Part shown: one piece after another, positions 44,078 to 53,434 of the stretch
Layout: every line of letters starts with the position of its first letter
Numbering within the stretch: the stretch's first letter is position 1
Source: Dyella caseinilytica
Lineage (GTDB): Bacteria > Pseudomonadota > Gammaproteobacteria > Xanthomonadales > Rhodanobacteraceae
NCBI RefSeq assembly: GCF_016865235.1
Contig: NZ_CP064030.1
Location: 2,914,001 to 2,978,000, forward strand
Direction of reading: 5' to 3'
DNA length: 64,000 bases
The notes under the pieces: generated by a model
Database searches by the model: none
The model's input: the letters and a program-made list of their open reading frames with translations, nothing else
What the model was told of the DNA's origin: nothing
Translations under genes and position numbers: made by a program

Positions 44078-45064
44078 TCAGCGCACGGCGAGCCGCGCTT
44101 GTACTTCGGCATAGATCCGCGCGCGCTTGGCCGAAAACCAGCTCAGCACACCGGTGACCGGCATCGGCAGCAAACCCTTGAAACGCGTTGCTGCGGCGAT
44201 CCGCTGCAAGTGTGCGCTATGAAAATCAGCAAAAGCTTCAGCAAGTTCCGGGGTGACGAATGGCGTTTCCACATATTCATCCAGCAAGGCGCCGAGCAGC
44301 GCTGCTGCACGACGGGCTATTTCCTTGTTTGCCTGCGTCACCGTCGTATCGCCTTGCGGAACGTCGTAGGCAACTTCGATGGCCTTGACCAGTTGCCTGA
44401 ACTCGGTGGCATGCAAGGGGCGGCATGTAATGGGCGCCTTGGACCGCATCGACAACCAAGCCTGATCGTTACGCCCAAGCGCACCGGAATGGCGCGTCGC
44501 TATGTCAACGGCATCGACATAGCTGTACGCATATTCGCCCATCAACTCGATCGCCAATTCCTCGCGCACCATCGGTACATCACGACGCACGCCATCGCGG
44601 CCGTACCAGCGGATGTATTCGGGCGTGATGTGATTGAAACTGCCACGCGGCGGCCGCTGGAAAAGACGTTCTTCCGCATCGCCCCACAAAAAGGGATGCA
44701 CCGATTTCATGCCGGCTGCTCGTGCCGCAAGCACACGATCCAGCAACACTTCCGCGGTGACTAGTTCGTGGTGGTATTCGCCGAAGAGACTGTCGTCATC
44801 GGCATGCGCGAAATAGACAAAACGAATTTGGCGCGTCACGCGTGCCGCACGCCGAGCTCGCTTGGCCGGATCATTCAAGCGGCGTTTCCAGACACGCAGA
44901 CGATAGCCAAGCCCGGAAGATTCCGTGACTGGCTGCGGCGCCTGTGCGCCATGGGCTGACGGCATATTGCTGAGCAGAGCAGTCACTTCACGATTGGATA
45001 CGTTGGTGACATCCATGGCTTGATCGCCATCGAATGCCTGCGCGGAAGCTTCCGAATCACACAT
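44078..45064 (-). CDS. Hypothetical protein of unknown function (328 aa)
   Basis: Start ATG 45064 (MCDSEASAQAFDGDQAMDV) is preferred because GAGGG is 7 nt upstream; the open frame extends to 45352 without protein-like sequence. There is no signal peptide. A basic stretch (RVWKRRLNDPAKRARRAARV) precedes a soluble, probably alpha/beta region with RFVYFAHADDDSLFGEYHHE, RPPRGSFNHITPEYIRWYGR and a helical C-terminus. It stands alone with its own promoter region (43787-44077 lies downstream, toward the OFA gene). I do not recognise the family. Confidence 0.65.
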   Translation of the reverse strand: MCDSEASAQAFDGDQAMDVTNVSNREVTALLSNMPSAHGAQAPQPVTESSGLGYRLRVWKRRLNDPAKRARRAARVTRQIRFVYFAHADDDSLFGEYHHELVTAEVLLDRVLAARAAGMKSVHPFLWGDAEERLFQRPPRGSFNHITPEYIRWYGRDGVRRDVPMVREELAIELMGEYAYSYVDAVDIATRHSGALGRNDQAWLSMRSKAPITCRPLHATEFRQLVKAIEVAYDVPQGDTTVTQANKEIARRAAALLGALLDEYVETPFVTPELAEAFADFHSAHLQRIAAATRFKGLLPMPVTGVLSWFSAKRARIYAEVQARLAVR

Positions 45065-45615
45065 AACGACACCCTCAAACAACAAGCCCGCGTGGCAATG
45101 TCCATCGCCATTCGCAGTGCATTGAAGAATTGCCTTCACATTCCATGGCACAGAGAGAGCACGCCTCGGCAGCGCGAAACCTTTTCCGGTCGTCATGGCC
45201 GCACGAAACCGCACGCACTGGAGCAACAAGCTCCAACGCGTCACGGACAACGTCGCGAATACCTTCGCCGTGAACGGATTTACCGGAGGGGAAGCCGGCG
45301 CATCCGCAAAACTCCTGCTTCCGTCAGGAACAGCCGGATCAGTCCGGTGCACACCTCATGCGTGTGTGCACGGAATCCGCGTGTTCATTCAAAAAAGCAA
45401 AAAAGCTGTCGTGAAGTCCGACACGAATACCGAGGGGGAAATCGTTCGCGGGACTGCACACGCTTGCATGTCTCGTTCGCCTGCCCGGCGATCTGCACAC
45501 AAGCGTCCTGGGGATCGCCCATTATAACGAGTCACAGGTCACAAAAGTTAAATTCGTGACTAATGACACATGCTTTTTTTCGAACGAAGGTTTGAAAGAT
45601 TTGCGTTCCAAATGC
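45065..45615. other. Intergenic region, about 550 bp, no supported gene
   Basis: Plus-strand frames here (for example 45195-45527) are Arg- and Thr-rich without a binding site or family features and look like chance frames. The right part (45500-45600) is visibly richer in A and T than the surroundings. The region must hold the promoter for the 328-residue protein. Nothing else is recognised. Confidence 0.4.
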
Positions 45616-45620
45616 CCCAT

Positions 45621-45638
45621 TCCGTCGTCCCGGCGAAG
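45621..45638. repeat. Truncated REP arm
   Basis: TCCGTCGTCCCGGCGAAG matches one arm of the large REP inverted repeat at 49469-49557, without its partner. It lies just downstream of the VOC gene, as a remnant or single REP unit. Confidence 0.5.
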
Positions 45639-45641
45639 CTG

Positions 45642-46061
45642 TCAAAGTGCGGGCGGCCCCTTGAGTTCAACCATGTTGCCTTGCGGATCAAATAGATAAA
45701 TCGACGGCCCCTCACCCTTGGCCCCGTAGCGGCTGCCGATATCGCCGACATGGACGCCATGCGCCTTGAGGTGGGCAATGATGGCCGCCTCGTCATACCC
45801 ATCCACGCTCAGGCATAGATGGTCCATGTTGTGCCCTTCCGTCCCCGGTCCAGCCCCGCCATGGCACCCCAGCTTGCTGCCGATGCTTACCAGGTCGATC
45901 AGAGAATGGCCCGCACGCAGTTGCACGAGCCCAATCTCTTCCTGGCGGCGCTCCACCGTGCAGCCGAGCACGTCGCAGTAGAAGGCTTGCATGATAGGAA
46001 CGTCGTAGACGCGCAGGACCACGTGATCGATCTGTTCGATGCGGAAAGGGGGCTTGTTCAT
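45642..46061 (-). CDS. VOC (glyoxalase/dioxygenase superfamily) protein
   Basis: 139 residues forming one vicinal-oxygen-chelate domain of two beta-alpha-beta-beta-beta repeats. Likely metal ligands: His in QIDHVVLRV, His in NMDHLCLSV and Glu in NMVELKGPP; YLFDPQGN is a typical turn. The reaction (glyoxalase, dioxygenase or fosfomycin-type) cannot be assigned. It is alone, with REP elements on both sides. Confidence 0.85.
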   Translation of the reverse strand: MNKPPFRIEQIDHVVLRVYDVPIMQAFYCDVLGCTVERRQEEIGLVQLRAGHSLIDLVSIGSKLGCHGGAGPGTEGHNMDHLCLSVDGYDEAAIIAHLKAHGVHVGDIGSRYGAKGEGPSIYLFDPQGNMVELKGPPAL

Positions 46062-46088
46062 GATGTTCAGCTCTCGCCGATGGTTACA

Positions 46089-46124
46089 CCCTCTCCCCTC
46101 CGGGGAGAGGGTTGGGGTGAGGGG
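46089..46124. repeat. REP palindrome, copy A
   Basis: CCCTCTCCCC-TCC-GGGGAGAGGG is a perfect 10-bp stem (46089-46111), followed by TTGGGGTGAGGGG. It is in inverted orientation to copy B at 46209-46245. Confidence 0.8.
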
Positions 46125-46208
46125 CCACGCTTGCGGTAGTGCCTGTTAACACTGAGGACCGCTGCCTTAACTGTTGCGGGCTTCGTAAAAATTTCAAGGC
46201 AAGATTGC

Positions 46209-46245
46209 CCCCCTCACCCCAGCCCTCTCCCCAAAGGGGAGAGGG
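46209..46245. repeat. REP palindrome, copy B
   Basis: CCCCTCACCCCAG followed by CCCTCTCCCC-AAA-GGGGAGAGGG; the inverse of copy A. The pair brackets about 90 bp in the gap between the VOC gene and the glycine riboswitch. The stem ends about 22 bp before the gcvP -10 box. Confidence 0.8.
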
Positions 46246-46267
46246 AGCCATGCATCCTGGCGCGAGG

Positions 46268-46273
46268 TATAAT
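46268..46273 (+). promoter_or_regulatory. gcvP: -10 box of the gcvP promoter
   Basis: A perfect TATAAT. The -35 region at about 46245-46250 is poor, suggesting dependence on an activator or a weak promoter. Transcription would start near 46280, just ahead of the riboswitch. Confidence 0.65.
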
Positions 46274-46289
46274 TGCGGCCTTGATGTAC

Positions 46290-46460
46290 ATGGTGGGAGA
46301 AGCGGGTCAGCCCCGCTGCCGAAGGCGCAACGCCCGTAATCGCTCAGGCCCCATACCGCCGTGGACCAAGACTCTGGAGAGACCGGTTGAATCCGGCGCC
46401 GAAGGGGCACGAAGCGGATGTTCCCCGCTTCCAAACTCTCAGGCAAAAGGACAGAGGGGC
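46290..46460 (+). ncRNA. Tandem glycine riboswitch
   Basis: Two aptamers in series. Aptamer I (about 46292-46355) has GGGAGA, GCTGCCGAAGGCGC and CGCTCAGG. Aptamer II (about 46370-46460) has CTGGAGAGACC, GGCGCCGAAGGGGC and AAACTCTCAGGCAAAAGGAC, the last being the classic signature of the class. A short linker (46356-46369) separates them. Glycine binding would switch on the glycine cleavage gene downstream. A stem-loop at 46465-46483 with ATTTT behind it may be the expression platform. Confidence 0.93.
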
Positions 46461-46464
46461 GCCC

Positions 46465-46488
46465 CGCGTGCGGCCTGCACGCGATTTT
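46465..46488 (+). terminator. Stem-loop after the riboswitch, candidate expression platform
   Basis: CGCGTGC pairs with GCACGCG around GGCCT, followed by ATTTT, 15 nt before the gcvP start. The T tract is short, so it may act as a weak terminator or by blocking the start region. Confidence 0.5.
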
Positions 46489-46502
46489 CGGACGCCTTTG
46501 CC

Positions 46503-49373
46503 ATGAGTCAGAATCACACCCCTTCGCTGCGCGAACTAGAGCACCATCACGCCTTTATCGAGCGCCATATCGGCCCCAACGATGCCGAGATCGCGCAGAT
46601 GCTGCACGTGATTGGCCACGCATCGCTGGAAGCGATGACCGACGCCATCGTGCCCGGCCAGATCAAATCGCAGCAGCCGCTGGCGCTGGCTCCCAGCGTC
46701 ACGGAAGAAGAGGCGCTGGCCAAGATCCGCGCGATCGCGCGCAAGAACAAGGTGTTCAAAAATTTCATCGGCCAGGGTTACTACGGCACGCTCACGCCGA
46801 ACGTTATCCTGCGCAACATCCTGGAGAACCCGGCGTGGTACACCGCGTATACGCCGTACCAGGCAGAGATCTCGCAAGGTCGCATGGAAGCGCTGATCAA
46901 CTTCCAGACCATGGTCGCCGATCTCACCGGCATGGATATTTCCAACGCCTCGCTGCTGGACGAAGCCACTGCGGCTGGCGAAGCCATGACGCTGGCCAAG
47001 CGCTCGGCCAAGTCCAAGTCGAACGTGTTCTTCGTCGCCAACGATGTGAACCCCCAGACGCTGGAAGTGCTGCATACCCGCGCTGATGGCGTCGGCATCG
47101 CGTTGCACGTGGGCGAACCGTCGGAAGCGTCGAGTGTCGACAGCTTCGGTGTGCTGCTGCAGTACCCCAACACCTACGGCCAGATTCAAGATTACGCAGC
47201 CGTGGCTGACGCGGTGCACGCGCGTGGTGGCATCGTCGCCGTCGCGACCGATCTGCTGGCGCTGACGCTGATCGCTTCGCCCGGCTCGTGGGGCGCGGAC
47301 ATCGTGATTGGCAACAGCCAGCGTTTCGGCGTGCCGTTCGGCTTTGGTGGCCCGCATGCGGCTTACCTCGCCTGCCGCGATGCATATAAGCGTTCGATGC
47401 CGGGCCGCCTGATCGGCGTCTCTGTGGATGCAGAAGGCAAGCCCGCTTATCGCCTCACTCTGCAGACGCGCGAACAGCACATCCGTCGCGAGAAGGCCAC
47501 CTCCAACATCTGCACCGCGCAGGTGCTACTCGCCGTGATGGCCAGCATGTACGCCGTGTATCACGGCCCGGAAGGCCTGCAACGCATTGCGCGTCGCACC
47601 CATCGCCTCACGGCGATTCTTGCTGCCGCATTGCGTAGCGCCGGCATGACGGTCGGCGGCAACTTCTTCGACACCTTGCACATCACCCATGTCGATGCCG
47701 ACGCTATCCATGCCAAGGCCGTCAGCAAGGGCCTGAACCTGCGTCAGATCCATGGTCAGGCTGTCGGTATCAGTCTGGACGAAACCACCACGCGCGCCGA
47801 TGTGCAGGCGCTGGCCGAGCTGTTCGGCGCCGACCTCGGTGATATCGACGAAGCCGATGCCAACACGCCGGACGCCCTGCCCGCCGCGCTGCTGCGCAAG
47901 ACGCCGTTCCTGCAACATCCGGTATTCAACACGCACCACAGCGAACACGAACTGCTGCGCTACATGCGTTCGCTGGCCGACAAGGATCTGGCGATGGATC
48001 GCACCATGATCCCGCTGGGCAGCTGCACCATGAAGCTCAACGCCACCGCCGAGATGATTCCGGTGACGTGGCCGGAATTCGGCCAGATCCACCCGCTGGC
48101 GCCCGCTGATCAGACGCAGGGTTACAAGCAGCTGATCGACGAGTTGGAAGCGATGCTGGTGGAATGTACCGGCTACGATGCGGTCAGCCTGCAGCCGAAC
48201 TCCGGTGCGCAAGGCGAATATGCCGGTCTGCTGGCGATCCGCGCCTATCACCGCTCGCGCGGCGAAGAACATCGCGACATCTGCCTGATCCCCGAATCCG
48301 CCCATGGCACCAATCCGGCTTCTGCACAGATGTGCGGCATGACCGTGGTCGTGACCAAGTGCGACAACAACGGCAACGTCGATGTGGAAGACATCCGCGC
48401 CAAGGCCGAGAAGTATTCCGATCGCCTCGCTGCGCTGATGATCACTTACCCCTCCACGCACGGCGTGTTCGAGGAAGACGTGGTGCGCATCTGCGAAATC
48501 GTCCATCAGCACGGCGGCCAGGTCTACACCGATGGCGCCAACATGAATGCGCTGGTCGGCTTGGCCAAGCCCGGCAAGTGGGGCTCGGACGTCTCGCACC
48601 TGAATTTGCACAAGACCTTCTGCATTCCGCACGGCGGCGGCGGCCCGGGCGTGGGTCCGTGCGCGGTGAAGTCGCATCTCGCTCCGTTCCTGCCGCGCAC
48701 ACTCGGCGGTGAAGGCACGGTCGGCATGGTGAGCGCGGCCAGCTTCGGCAGCGCCAGCATCCTGCCGATCAGCTGGATGTACATCACGCTGATGGGCCAG
48801 GAAGGTCTGCGCAAGGCCACCCAGGTGGCACTGCTCAACGCCAACTACATCGCCAAGCGCCTCGCCCCGCACTACGAGACGCTGTACACCGGCCGCAATG
48901 GCCTGGTGGCACACGAGTGCATCCTCGATCTGCGTCCGCTCAAGGACAGCACCGGCATCAGCGCCGAAGACGTGGCCAAGCGCCTGATCGATTTCGGCTT
49001 CCATGCGCCGACGCTCAGCTTCCCGGTCGCCGGCACTTTGATGGTGGAGCCGACCGAAAGCGAATCGCAGCACGAACTGGATCGCTTCATCGACGCGATG
49101 ATCCAGATCCGCGACGAAATCCGCGCCGTAGAAGATGGCCGCCTGGATCGTGAGGACAATCCTCTCAAGAACGCGCCACACACTGCGACGATGGTGACTG
49201 GCACCGAGTGGACGCACACCTATCCGCGCGAACTCGCCGCCTTCCCGCTGCCCAGCCTGCGTCTGCAGAAGTACTGGTCGCCGGTAGCGCGTGTGGACAA
49301 CGTCTATGGCGACAAGAATGTGATGTGTGCGTGCATTCCGATCGATGCGTACAAGGAAGAGGCTGAGGCGTAA
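46503..49373 (+). CDS. gcvP: Glycine dehydrogenase (decarboxylating), P-protein of the glycine cleavage system
   Basis: 956 residues, full-length fused P-protein. It decarboxylates glycine and loads the aminomethyl group on lipoyl-GcvH. The two homologous halves are visible (FIGQGYYGTLTPNVILRNIL in the first; MIPLGSCTMKLNATAEMIPV and the PLP Lys in LNLHKTFCIPHGGGGPGVGP in the second). ATG 46503 gives the family's N-terminus (ERHIGPNDAEIAQML). gcvT and gcvH are not adjacent, so the riboswitch here controls the P-protein alone. Confidence 0.97.
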   Translation: MSQNHTPSLRELEHHHAFIERHIGPNDAEIAQMLHVIGHASLEAMTDAIVPGQIKSQQPLALAPSVTEEEALAKIRAIARKNKVFKNFIGQGYYGTLTPNVILRNILENPAWYTAYTPYQAEISQGRMEALINFQTMVADLTGMDISNASLLDEATAAGEAMTLAKRSAKSKSNVFFVANDVNPQTLEVLHTRADGVGIALHVGEPSEASSVDSFGVLLQYPNTYGQIQDYAAVADAVHARGGIVAVATDLLALTLIASPGSWGADIVIGNSQRFGVPFGFGGPHAAYLACRDAYKRSMPGRLIGVSVDAEGKPAYRLTLQTREQHIRREKATSNICTAQVLLAVMASMYAVYHGPEGLQRIARRTHRLTAILAAALRSAGMTVGGNFFDTLHITHVDADAIHAKAVSKGLNLRQIHGQAVGISLDETTTRADVQALAELFGADLGDIDEADANTPDALPAALLRKTPFLQHPVFNTHHSEHELLRYMRSLADKDLAMDRTMIPLGSCTMKLNATAEMIPVTWPEFGQIHPLAPADQTQGYKQLIDELEAMLVECTGYDAVSLQPNSGAQGEYAGLLAIRAYHRSRGEEHRDICLIPESAHGTNPASAQMCGMTVVVTKCDNNGNVDVEDIRAKAEKYSDRLAALMITYPSTHGVFEEDVVRICEIVHQHGGQVYTDGANMNALVGLAKPGKWGSDVSHLNLHKTFCIPHGGGGPGVGPCAVKSHLAPFLPRTLGGEGTVGMVSAASFGSASILPISWMYITLMGQEGLRKATQVALLNANYIAKRLAPHYETLYTGRNGLVAHECILDLRPLKDSTGISAEDVAKRLIDFGFHAPTLSFPVAGTLMVEPTESESQHELDRFIDAMIQIRDEIRAVEDGRLDREDNPLKNAPHTATMVTGTEWTHTYPRELAAFPLPSLRLQKYWSPVARVDNVYGDKNVMCACIPIDAYKEEAEA

Positions 49374-49397
49374 GCGGCTTCTGCATAACTTGAAAAG

Positions 49398-49425
49398 GAC
49401 CCCGCTCAAGGCGGGGTCTTTTTTT
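49398..49425 (+). terminator. Rho-independent terminator after gcvP
   Basis: GACCCCGC pairs with GCGGGGTC around TCAAG, followed by seven T; 24 bp after the gcvP stop. Confidence 0.95.
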
Positions 49426-49468
49426 GCCGCACGTCGGGTTAAAACCCAAACCGCAAACCCTCAACCTT

Positions 49469-49557
49469 ACCGTCGTCCCGGCGAAGGCCGGGACCCAGTG
49501 TCTTTCGCCGTGATGCCCAGAAAGTCGCCAGGTCCCGGCCTTCGCCGGGACGACGGT
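49469..49557. repeat. Large REP inverted repeat (27-bp perfect arms)
   Basis: The 27-base arm at 49469-49495 (starting ACCGTCGTCCCGGCG) is repeated exactly as its reverse complement at 49531-49557 (ending GGGACGACGGT), with 35 bp between. Each arm is itself palindromic (CCCGGCGAAGGCCGGG). It is a REP doublet between the convergent gcvP and aminopeptidase genes. A single arm remnant is at 45621-45638. Confidence 0.9.
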
Positions 49558-49605
49558 GCATTTGCAGTCTGCAGAAATGAAGGTTTCAATCATTCCCATT
49601 GCCAA

Positions 49606-49634
49606 TAAAAAAGGCCCCGCCGAAGCGGGGCCTT
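49606..49634 (-). terminator. Rho-independent terminator after the M1 aminopeptidase
   Basis: On the minus strand AAGGCCCCGC pairs with GCGGGGCCTT around TTCG, followed by a T tract (A residues at 49607-49612). It lies 18 bp after the aminopeptidase stop. Confidence 0.92.
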
Positions 49635-49651
49635 TCATCATCTCCAACCCA

Positions 49652-52300
49652 TCACCCGTTCTTCTTCAACCACGCATCGAGTTCAGGGACGCGATCCTTA
49701 CGCACACCGATACGGTATTGGATATTCGCAACGGCCGTATCCGCCCCACGGCGTGATGTCGGTGCAATGTTGGCCTGGGCAAACGCACGCATCTTGTCGA
49801 TCGAGGTGGGATCCAGCGACGAATTGACCAGGCGCGGGTAATACTCGCTACGTGACGTCGAATCGATCAGTTGATTCATCTGATCGTGATGCGCAACCGC
49901 GAAATCAAAGGCCAGTTCCGGGTGACTACGCGACACCGTGGAAATCATGTTGGAACTGTTGGTCGCACCCGGCTCGTTGGTCAGCGCCAGATCAAGTGCA
50001 CGTTTGGCGAGGCTCTCATCCTTGGCCGTCGCCAGCAAGGTGTACAAGGTGTCCTTCACCAATGGCGTTTTCTCGGTCTGTGCATGCGTACGCAGCTGAT
50101 CCCATGTGGTTGCATCGGCGTTATAAGCCACCACTGCCGTGATGGTCTTGCGCAGCGGGCCAGGTACCGCAGACGGATCGGTTGCCTGAGCGGCATAGCG
50201 GCGTTGCGCTTCCTTGATCACATTCGGATCGCCCAGATCGCTCAACGTACTGATCAGATGATTGCGCAGGATCGCCACCGTCGCCGCTTCGCCCGCCTTT
50301 GCCTCCCAACCCACCTGGTTGAAGACAGGCTCCAACTTGGCGATGGCAAACGCGCGGAAGGCAGCCTGGCCCGGATCACCATCGCGGTAGTAGCGATTCA
50401 AGCTGCCAAGCACGCCCGCGATGTTCTCCCATAGAACCGGATTGGCATCGGTTGGCGTCGCCTTGACCAAATCCAGCACGGACGAAGCAGGCTCCAGTCC
50501 TGCAAGCCCCAATGCGTAGGTGTCATCGAGCAGCCCAAGCTGATCGATCGGGGCGAGCTTGGCGTAATTCGCGCTCAGCGCAGCGAATGCTTCCGGCGCG
50601 TACAGGGTACGGTAATAACCAGCCTGCCCCGCATTGACCACGACTGGGCCACAGCCCGGCACCACCAACGACGTATTGCCATTCACCAGCGTGCTCGCCG
50701 GCGCGTTGCCCACCGTCTGTGCAATCACCGGCACGTGCCAGTGCCGCATCATGCGGTTCGAAATACCCTTGCTGAACTGCCCTTGGGTCAGCTCAAGCGT
50801 GGTATTGCCGTTCTTGCAGGTTTCCGAGGCCACCCGGATCAGCGGCACGCCGGGCTGCAAAGTGAAGTCGTGGGCAATGGTGGTAACCGGTTTGTCGGTC
50901 ACCGTTTCCATCGCCTTCCACAGATCATCGGAAACTGTGTTGCCGTACGCGTGATCCTTGATGTAGCGGCGCACACCATCGCGCCACACATCCGGTCCGA
51001 GATAGTTTTCCAACATGCGGATCACCGATTCGCCTTTGGAATAGGTGATGGCGTCAAAAGCCTGATTGGCCTGCTCCACCGTTTCCACATGCTGCACGAT
51101 CGGATGGGATGTGTTGACCGCATCGAGATTCATCGCTGCTTCGCGAATATCTACCGTATCCAATTCAGCGTGCCATTCCGGATGCAGCTTGACCGTGGTG
51201 CGTGTCGCCATCCATGAAGCGAAACCTTCGTTGAGCCACAGGTCATCCCACCAGCGCATGGTGACCAGATCACCGAACCACTGGTGCGCCATCTCGTGCG
51301 CCTCGTCGCCGAATACTTCTTCCTTGTCCGCCTGGGTGGAGATCGACGGATCGAGCAACATGGCGTATTCGAAGGTGAAGATGGCACCCCAGTTCTCCAT
51401 CGCGGAGAAGAACTGGCTGCTGCCCGGCGAGGCGATGTTATCCAGCTTGGGCAGTGGATACGGCGTGCCGAAATAATCGTTGTATTCGTGCAGGATGGTC
51501 TTGGCTGAGTCCAGCGCGAAGCCAGCCTGCGAGGAAAGCCCCTTCTGAGTGACCACACCAATCTCTGTACCATCGGAGCTGGTGGTCACCCGGTCGAAAT
51601 CACCGGTACCAAAGAACAGCAGGTAGGTCGACATCTTGGGCGACTGCTGGAACTGCACGCGAGTAAGGCCGTTGCCAAGATCCGTCTTGTTCGCCACCGG
51701 CATATTGTTCACGGCCATCTGGCCGGTAGGCACCGTCGCCGTCAGGCTGAACGTCGCCTTGTAAGCGGGCTCGTCCCAGGAGGGAATAAAGCGACGTGCA
51801 TCGGAATTCTCGAACTGAGTATACAACGCATGCTTCTGACCGGCCTTGGTGTCGTAATCGATCACAAACAGACCGTTGGCCTGGGTGTCGATCTTGCCGG
51901 TGTAATCCATGCTCAGGCGATAGCCGCCAACCGGAAGCGGCTTGGCGAAGGTAAAAGTGGCCGTCTGCGTATTCGCGTCCACTGAAACTTTCGGTGCGCT
52001 GAAGCTTGCCTGGCCTGAAACAGCCTGCAGGCTGACTTTGGAAAACTTCAGGTCGATCGCATTGAGCGTGATGCTCGCCGTCGGCTTCAGCACATCGACC
52101 GCCACGGTGACCTTGCCGTCGAAACTCAAGGAGCCAACGTGCGGCGTTACCTCGACATCGTAATGCGAGGGCCGCACATCGCGCGGCAATTGGGTGGTGC
52201 CGATAACCTCGGCCGGTGCACTCGACTGCGCCATGACGGGCTGACCGGCACCAGCGCCAGCCAGAGCCACGGCAATCGCGGAAAACAAGATACGGCGCAT
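49652..52300 (-). CDS. Exported M1-family zinc aminopeptidase
   Basis: 882 residues with a signal peptide (MRRILFSAIAVALAGAGA). The M1 domain has the substrate-recognition motif SAMENWGA (GAMEN-like), the zinc site HEMAHQW with the second Glu in LWLNEGFASW, and a Tyr (DAITYSKGESV) in the expected catalytic position. The C-terminal half is the ERAP1/PepN-like helical repeat domain. It removes N-terminal residues from peptides outside the cytoplasm. Unlike Escherichia coli PepN, which is cytoplasmic, this one is exported. Confidence 0.94.
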   Translation of the reverse strand: MRRILFSAIAVALAGAGAGQPVMAQSSAPAEVIGTTQLPRDVRPSHYDVEVTPHVGSLSFDGKVTVAVDVLKPTASITLNAIDLKFSKVSLQAVSGQASFSAPKVSVDANTQTATFTFAKPLPVGGYRLSMDYTGKIDTQANGLFVIDYDTKAGQKHALYTQFENSDARRFIPSWDEPAYKATFSLTATVPTGQMAVNNMPVANKTDLGNGLTRVQFQQSPKMSTYLLFFGTGDFDRVTTSSDGTEIGVVTQKGLSSQAGFALDSAKTILHEYNDYFGTPYPLPKLDNIASPGSSQFFSAMENWGAIFTFEYAMLLDPSISTQADKEEVFGDEAHEMAHQWFGDLVTMRWWDDLWLNEGFASWMATRTTVKLHPEWHAELDTVDIREAAMNLDAVNTSHPIVQHVETVEQANQAFDAITYSKGESVIRMLENYLGPDVWRDGVRRYIKDHAYGNTVSDDLWKAMETVTDKPVTTIAHDFTLQPGVPLIRVASETCKNGNTTLELTQGQFSKGISNRMMRHWHVPVIAQTVGNAPASTLVNGNTSLVVPGCGPVVVNAGQAGYYRTLYAPEAFAALSANYAKLAPIDQLGLLDDTYALGLAGLEPASSVLDLVKATPTDANPVLWENIAGVLGSLNRYYRDGDPGQAAFRAFAIAKLEPVFNQVGWEAKAGEAATVAILRNHLISTLSDLGDPNVIKEAQRRYAAQATDPSAVPGPLRKTITAVVAYNADATTWDQLRTHAQTEKTPLVKDTLYTLLATAKDESLAKRALDLALTNEPGATNSSNMISTVSRSHPELAFDFAVAHHDQMNQLIDSTSRSEYYPRLVNSSLDPTSIDKMRAFAQANIAPTSRRGADTAVANIQYRIGVRKDRVPELDAWLKKNG

Positions 52301-52438
52301 GACGTTCCCCTATCCAAATACCAACCTTGGATAGTGCGGTCTCGATGCAGGGTTTAGACAGCGCCAGAAGTCATGCCGGCAGGTTGGTTTATCCAGGCTC
52401 GGGGTAAACCAACCTTTCCAGGCAGCTACGCTGTCGAT

Positions 52439-53191
52439 TCAGTTCGACGTTTTCGCAGGCGTGGCCACTTGTTGCAACGCACCGACGCTGACGTGCCCTG
52501 CCCAGCCTTCGAAGACGGTCGCCGCCTTGTTATCGACGACAGTCGCCATTTGCTGGACCGTCGGGCAGGCGACGGCGTTGGCCACCGGACGATCCAGCGT
52601 TCCCATGCCTTCCATGCAGTATTGATTGCCACCGCTGTTCATGCGCGCCAGCCATTTCATGCCTTCGGTATAACGCTCCTGTGCGCGCACGGCCGCCGTG
52701 GCATCGCCGTAAATGGGACGCATCTTTTCCAACAATTCGTCGGCAGCTCGGTGTTCGGCCCTGGTCGAAGCCTTGTACACCTCATCGTAGGGTGCCTTGA
52801 AACGCGAATCGGGACGCTCCGATGCCAACGCAAACCACGCCAGCGCCAATGCGCGATTTTTTGGCTGATGGTCGCCATTCAAGGCCATGACACCCAGCAC
52901 ATACTGCGCCGGCTTACTGGCCCAACCGGCCGCGGTAGTGAAGAAACGCAACGATTCGTTGTAATTGTGCTGGCCGTAAGTAAGGCCGCCAAGGCAATAG
53001 TAATAATCACCTGGCAGAAAGCGCTCCTCGCCGATCACGCAATGTGCGGCCGCGAGATCGGCATCGCTGGGAACGTAATCGCTGGAGCTGGACGAGGCCG
53101 GGGCTTGAGGCTCTGCCGCGCCAGCCCAAGAGACCGCTGCAAAGGAAAGGCCAAACAAAAGACCGGACGCCTTCAAAAACAACCTTGACAT
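52439..53191 (-). CDS. Exported protein with Sel1-like repeats (250 aa)
   Basis: Signal peptide MSRLFLKASGLLFGLSFAAV ending about WAGAA. A Ser-rich linker precedes a region with Sel1/TPR-like helical pairs: YYYCLGGLTYGQHNYNESLR, AQYVLGVMALNGDHQPKNRA and LALAWFALASERPDSRF. Cys residues (AHCVIG, YYCLGG, QYCMEG, VACPTV) could form disulfides. Such repeats mediate protein contacts. It lies downstream of the ubiquitin unit on the same strand but a hairpin separates them. Confidence 0.75.
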   Translation of the reverse strand: MSRLFLKASGLLFGLSFAAVSWAGAAEPQAPASSSSSDYVPSDADLAAAHCVIGEERFLPGDYYYCLGGLTYGQHNYNESLRFFTTAAGWASKPAQYVLGVMALNGDHQPKNRALALAWFALASERPDSRFKAPYDEVYKASTRAEHRAADELLEKMRPIYGDATAAVRAQERYTEGMKWLARMNSGGNQYCMEGMGTLDRPVANAVACPTVQQMATVVDNKAATVFEGWAGHVSVGALQQVATPAKTSN

Positions 53192-53356
53192 GCAAACGCT
53201 CCCTGTAATTCGCCAATGACATGGTGGAAGGAGATATCAGCGTAAACGCAGCACGGGTCATGTCGATGACATGACCCAACGATATTCCGTCCGTATTTCA
53301 CAATGTTTTCGGCCTCGTCGCGAGTGACTGATGGCACGTTATCCCCGTATAAACGA

Positions 53357-53383
53357 GCAAGGGCACGCGTGGCGTGCCCTTGC
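53357..53383 (-). terminator. Strong hairpin downstream of the exported ubiquitin gene
   Basis: A perfect 12-bp stem (GCAAGGGCACGC with GCGTGCCCTTGC, loop of 3) lies about 52 bp after the ubiquitin stop. On the minus strand it is followed by TCGTTTAT, a poor T tract, so termination may be partial. Confidence 0.6.
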
Positions 53384-53434
53384 TTTGGTATCAACCTCAT
53401 GGAGGTCCTGGCTTGCCGGTACCGATCGTTCCGA

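Noticed and set aside
45195..45527. 110-residue plus-strand frame in the 45-kb gap
   Set aside because: No binding site and no domain; overlaps the likely promoter of the neighbouring gene.
47526..49409. 627-residue open frame antisense to gcvP
   Set aside because: It mirrors the codon bias of gcvP, is Arg/His/Gln-rich and has no family features; a shadow frame.
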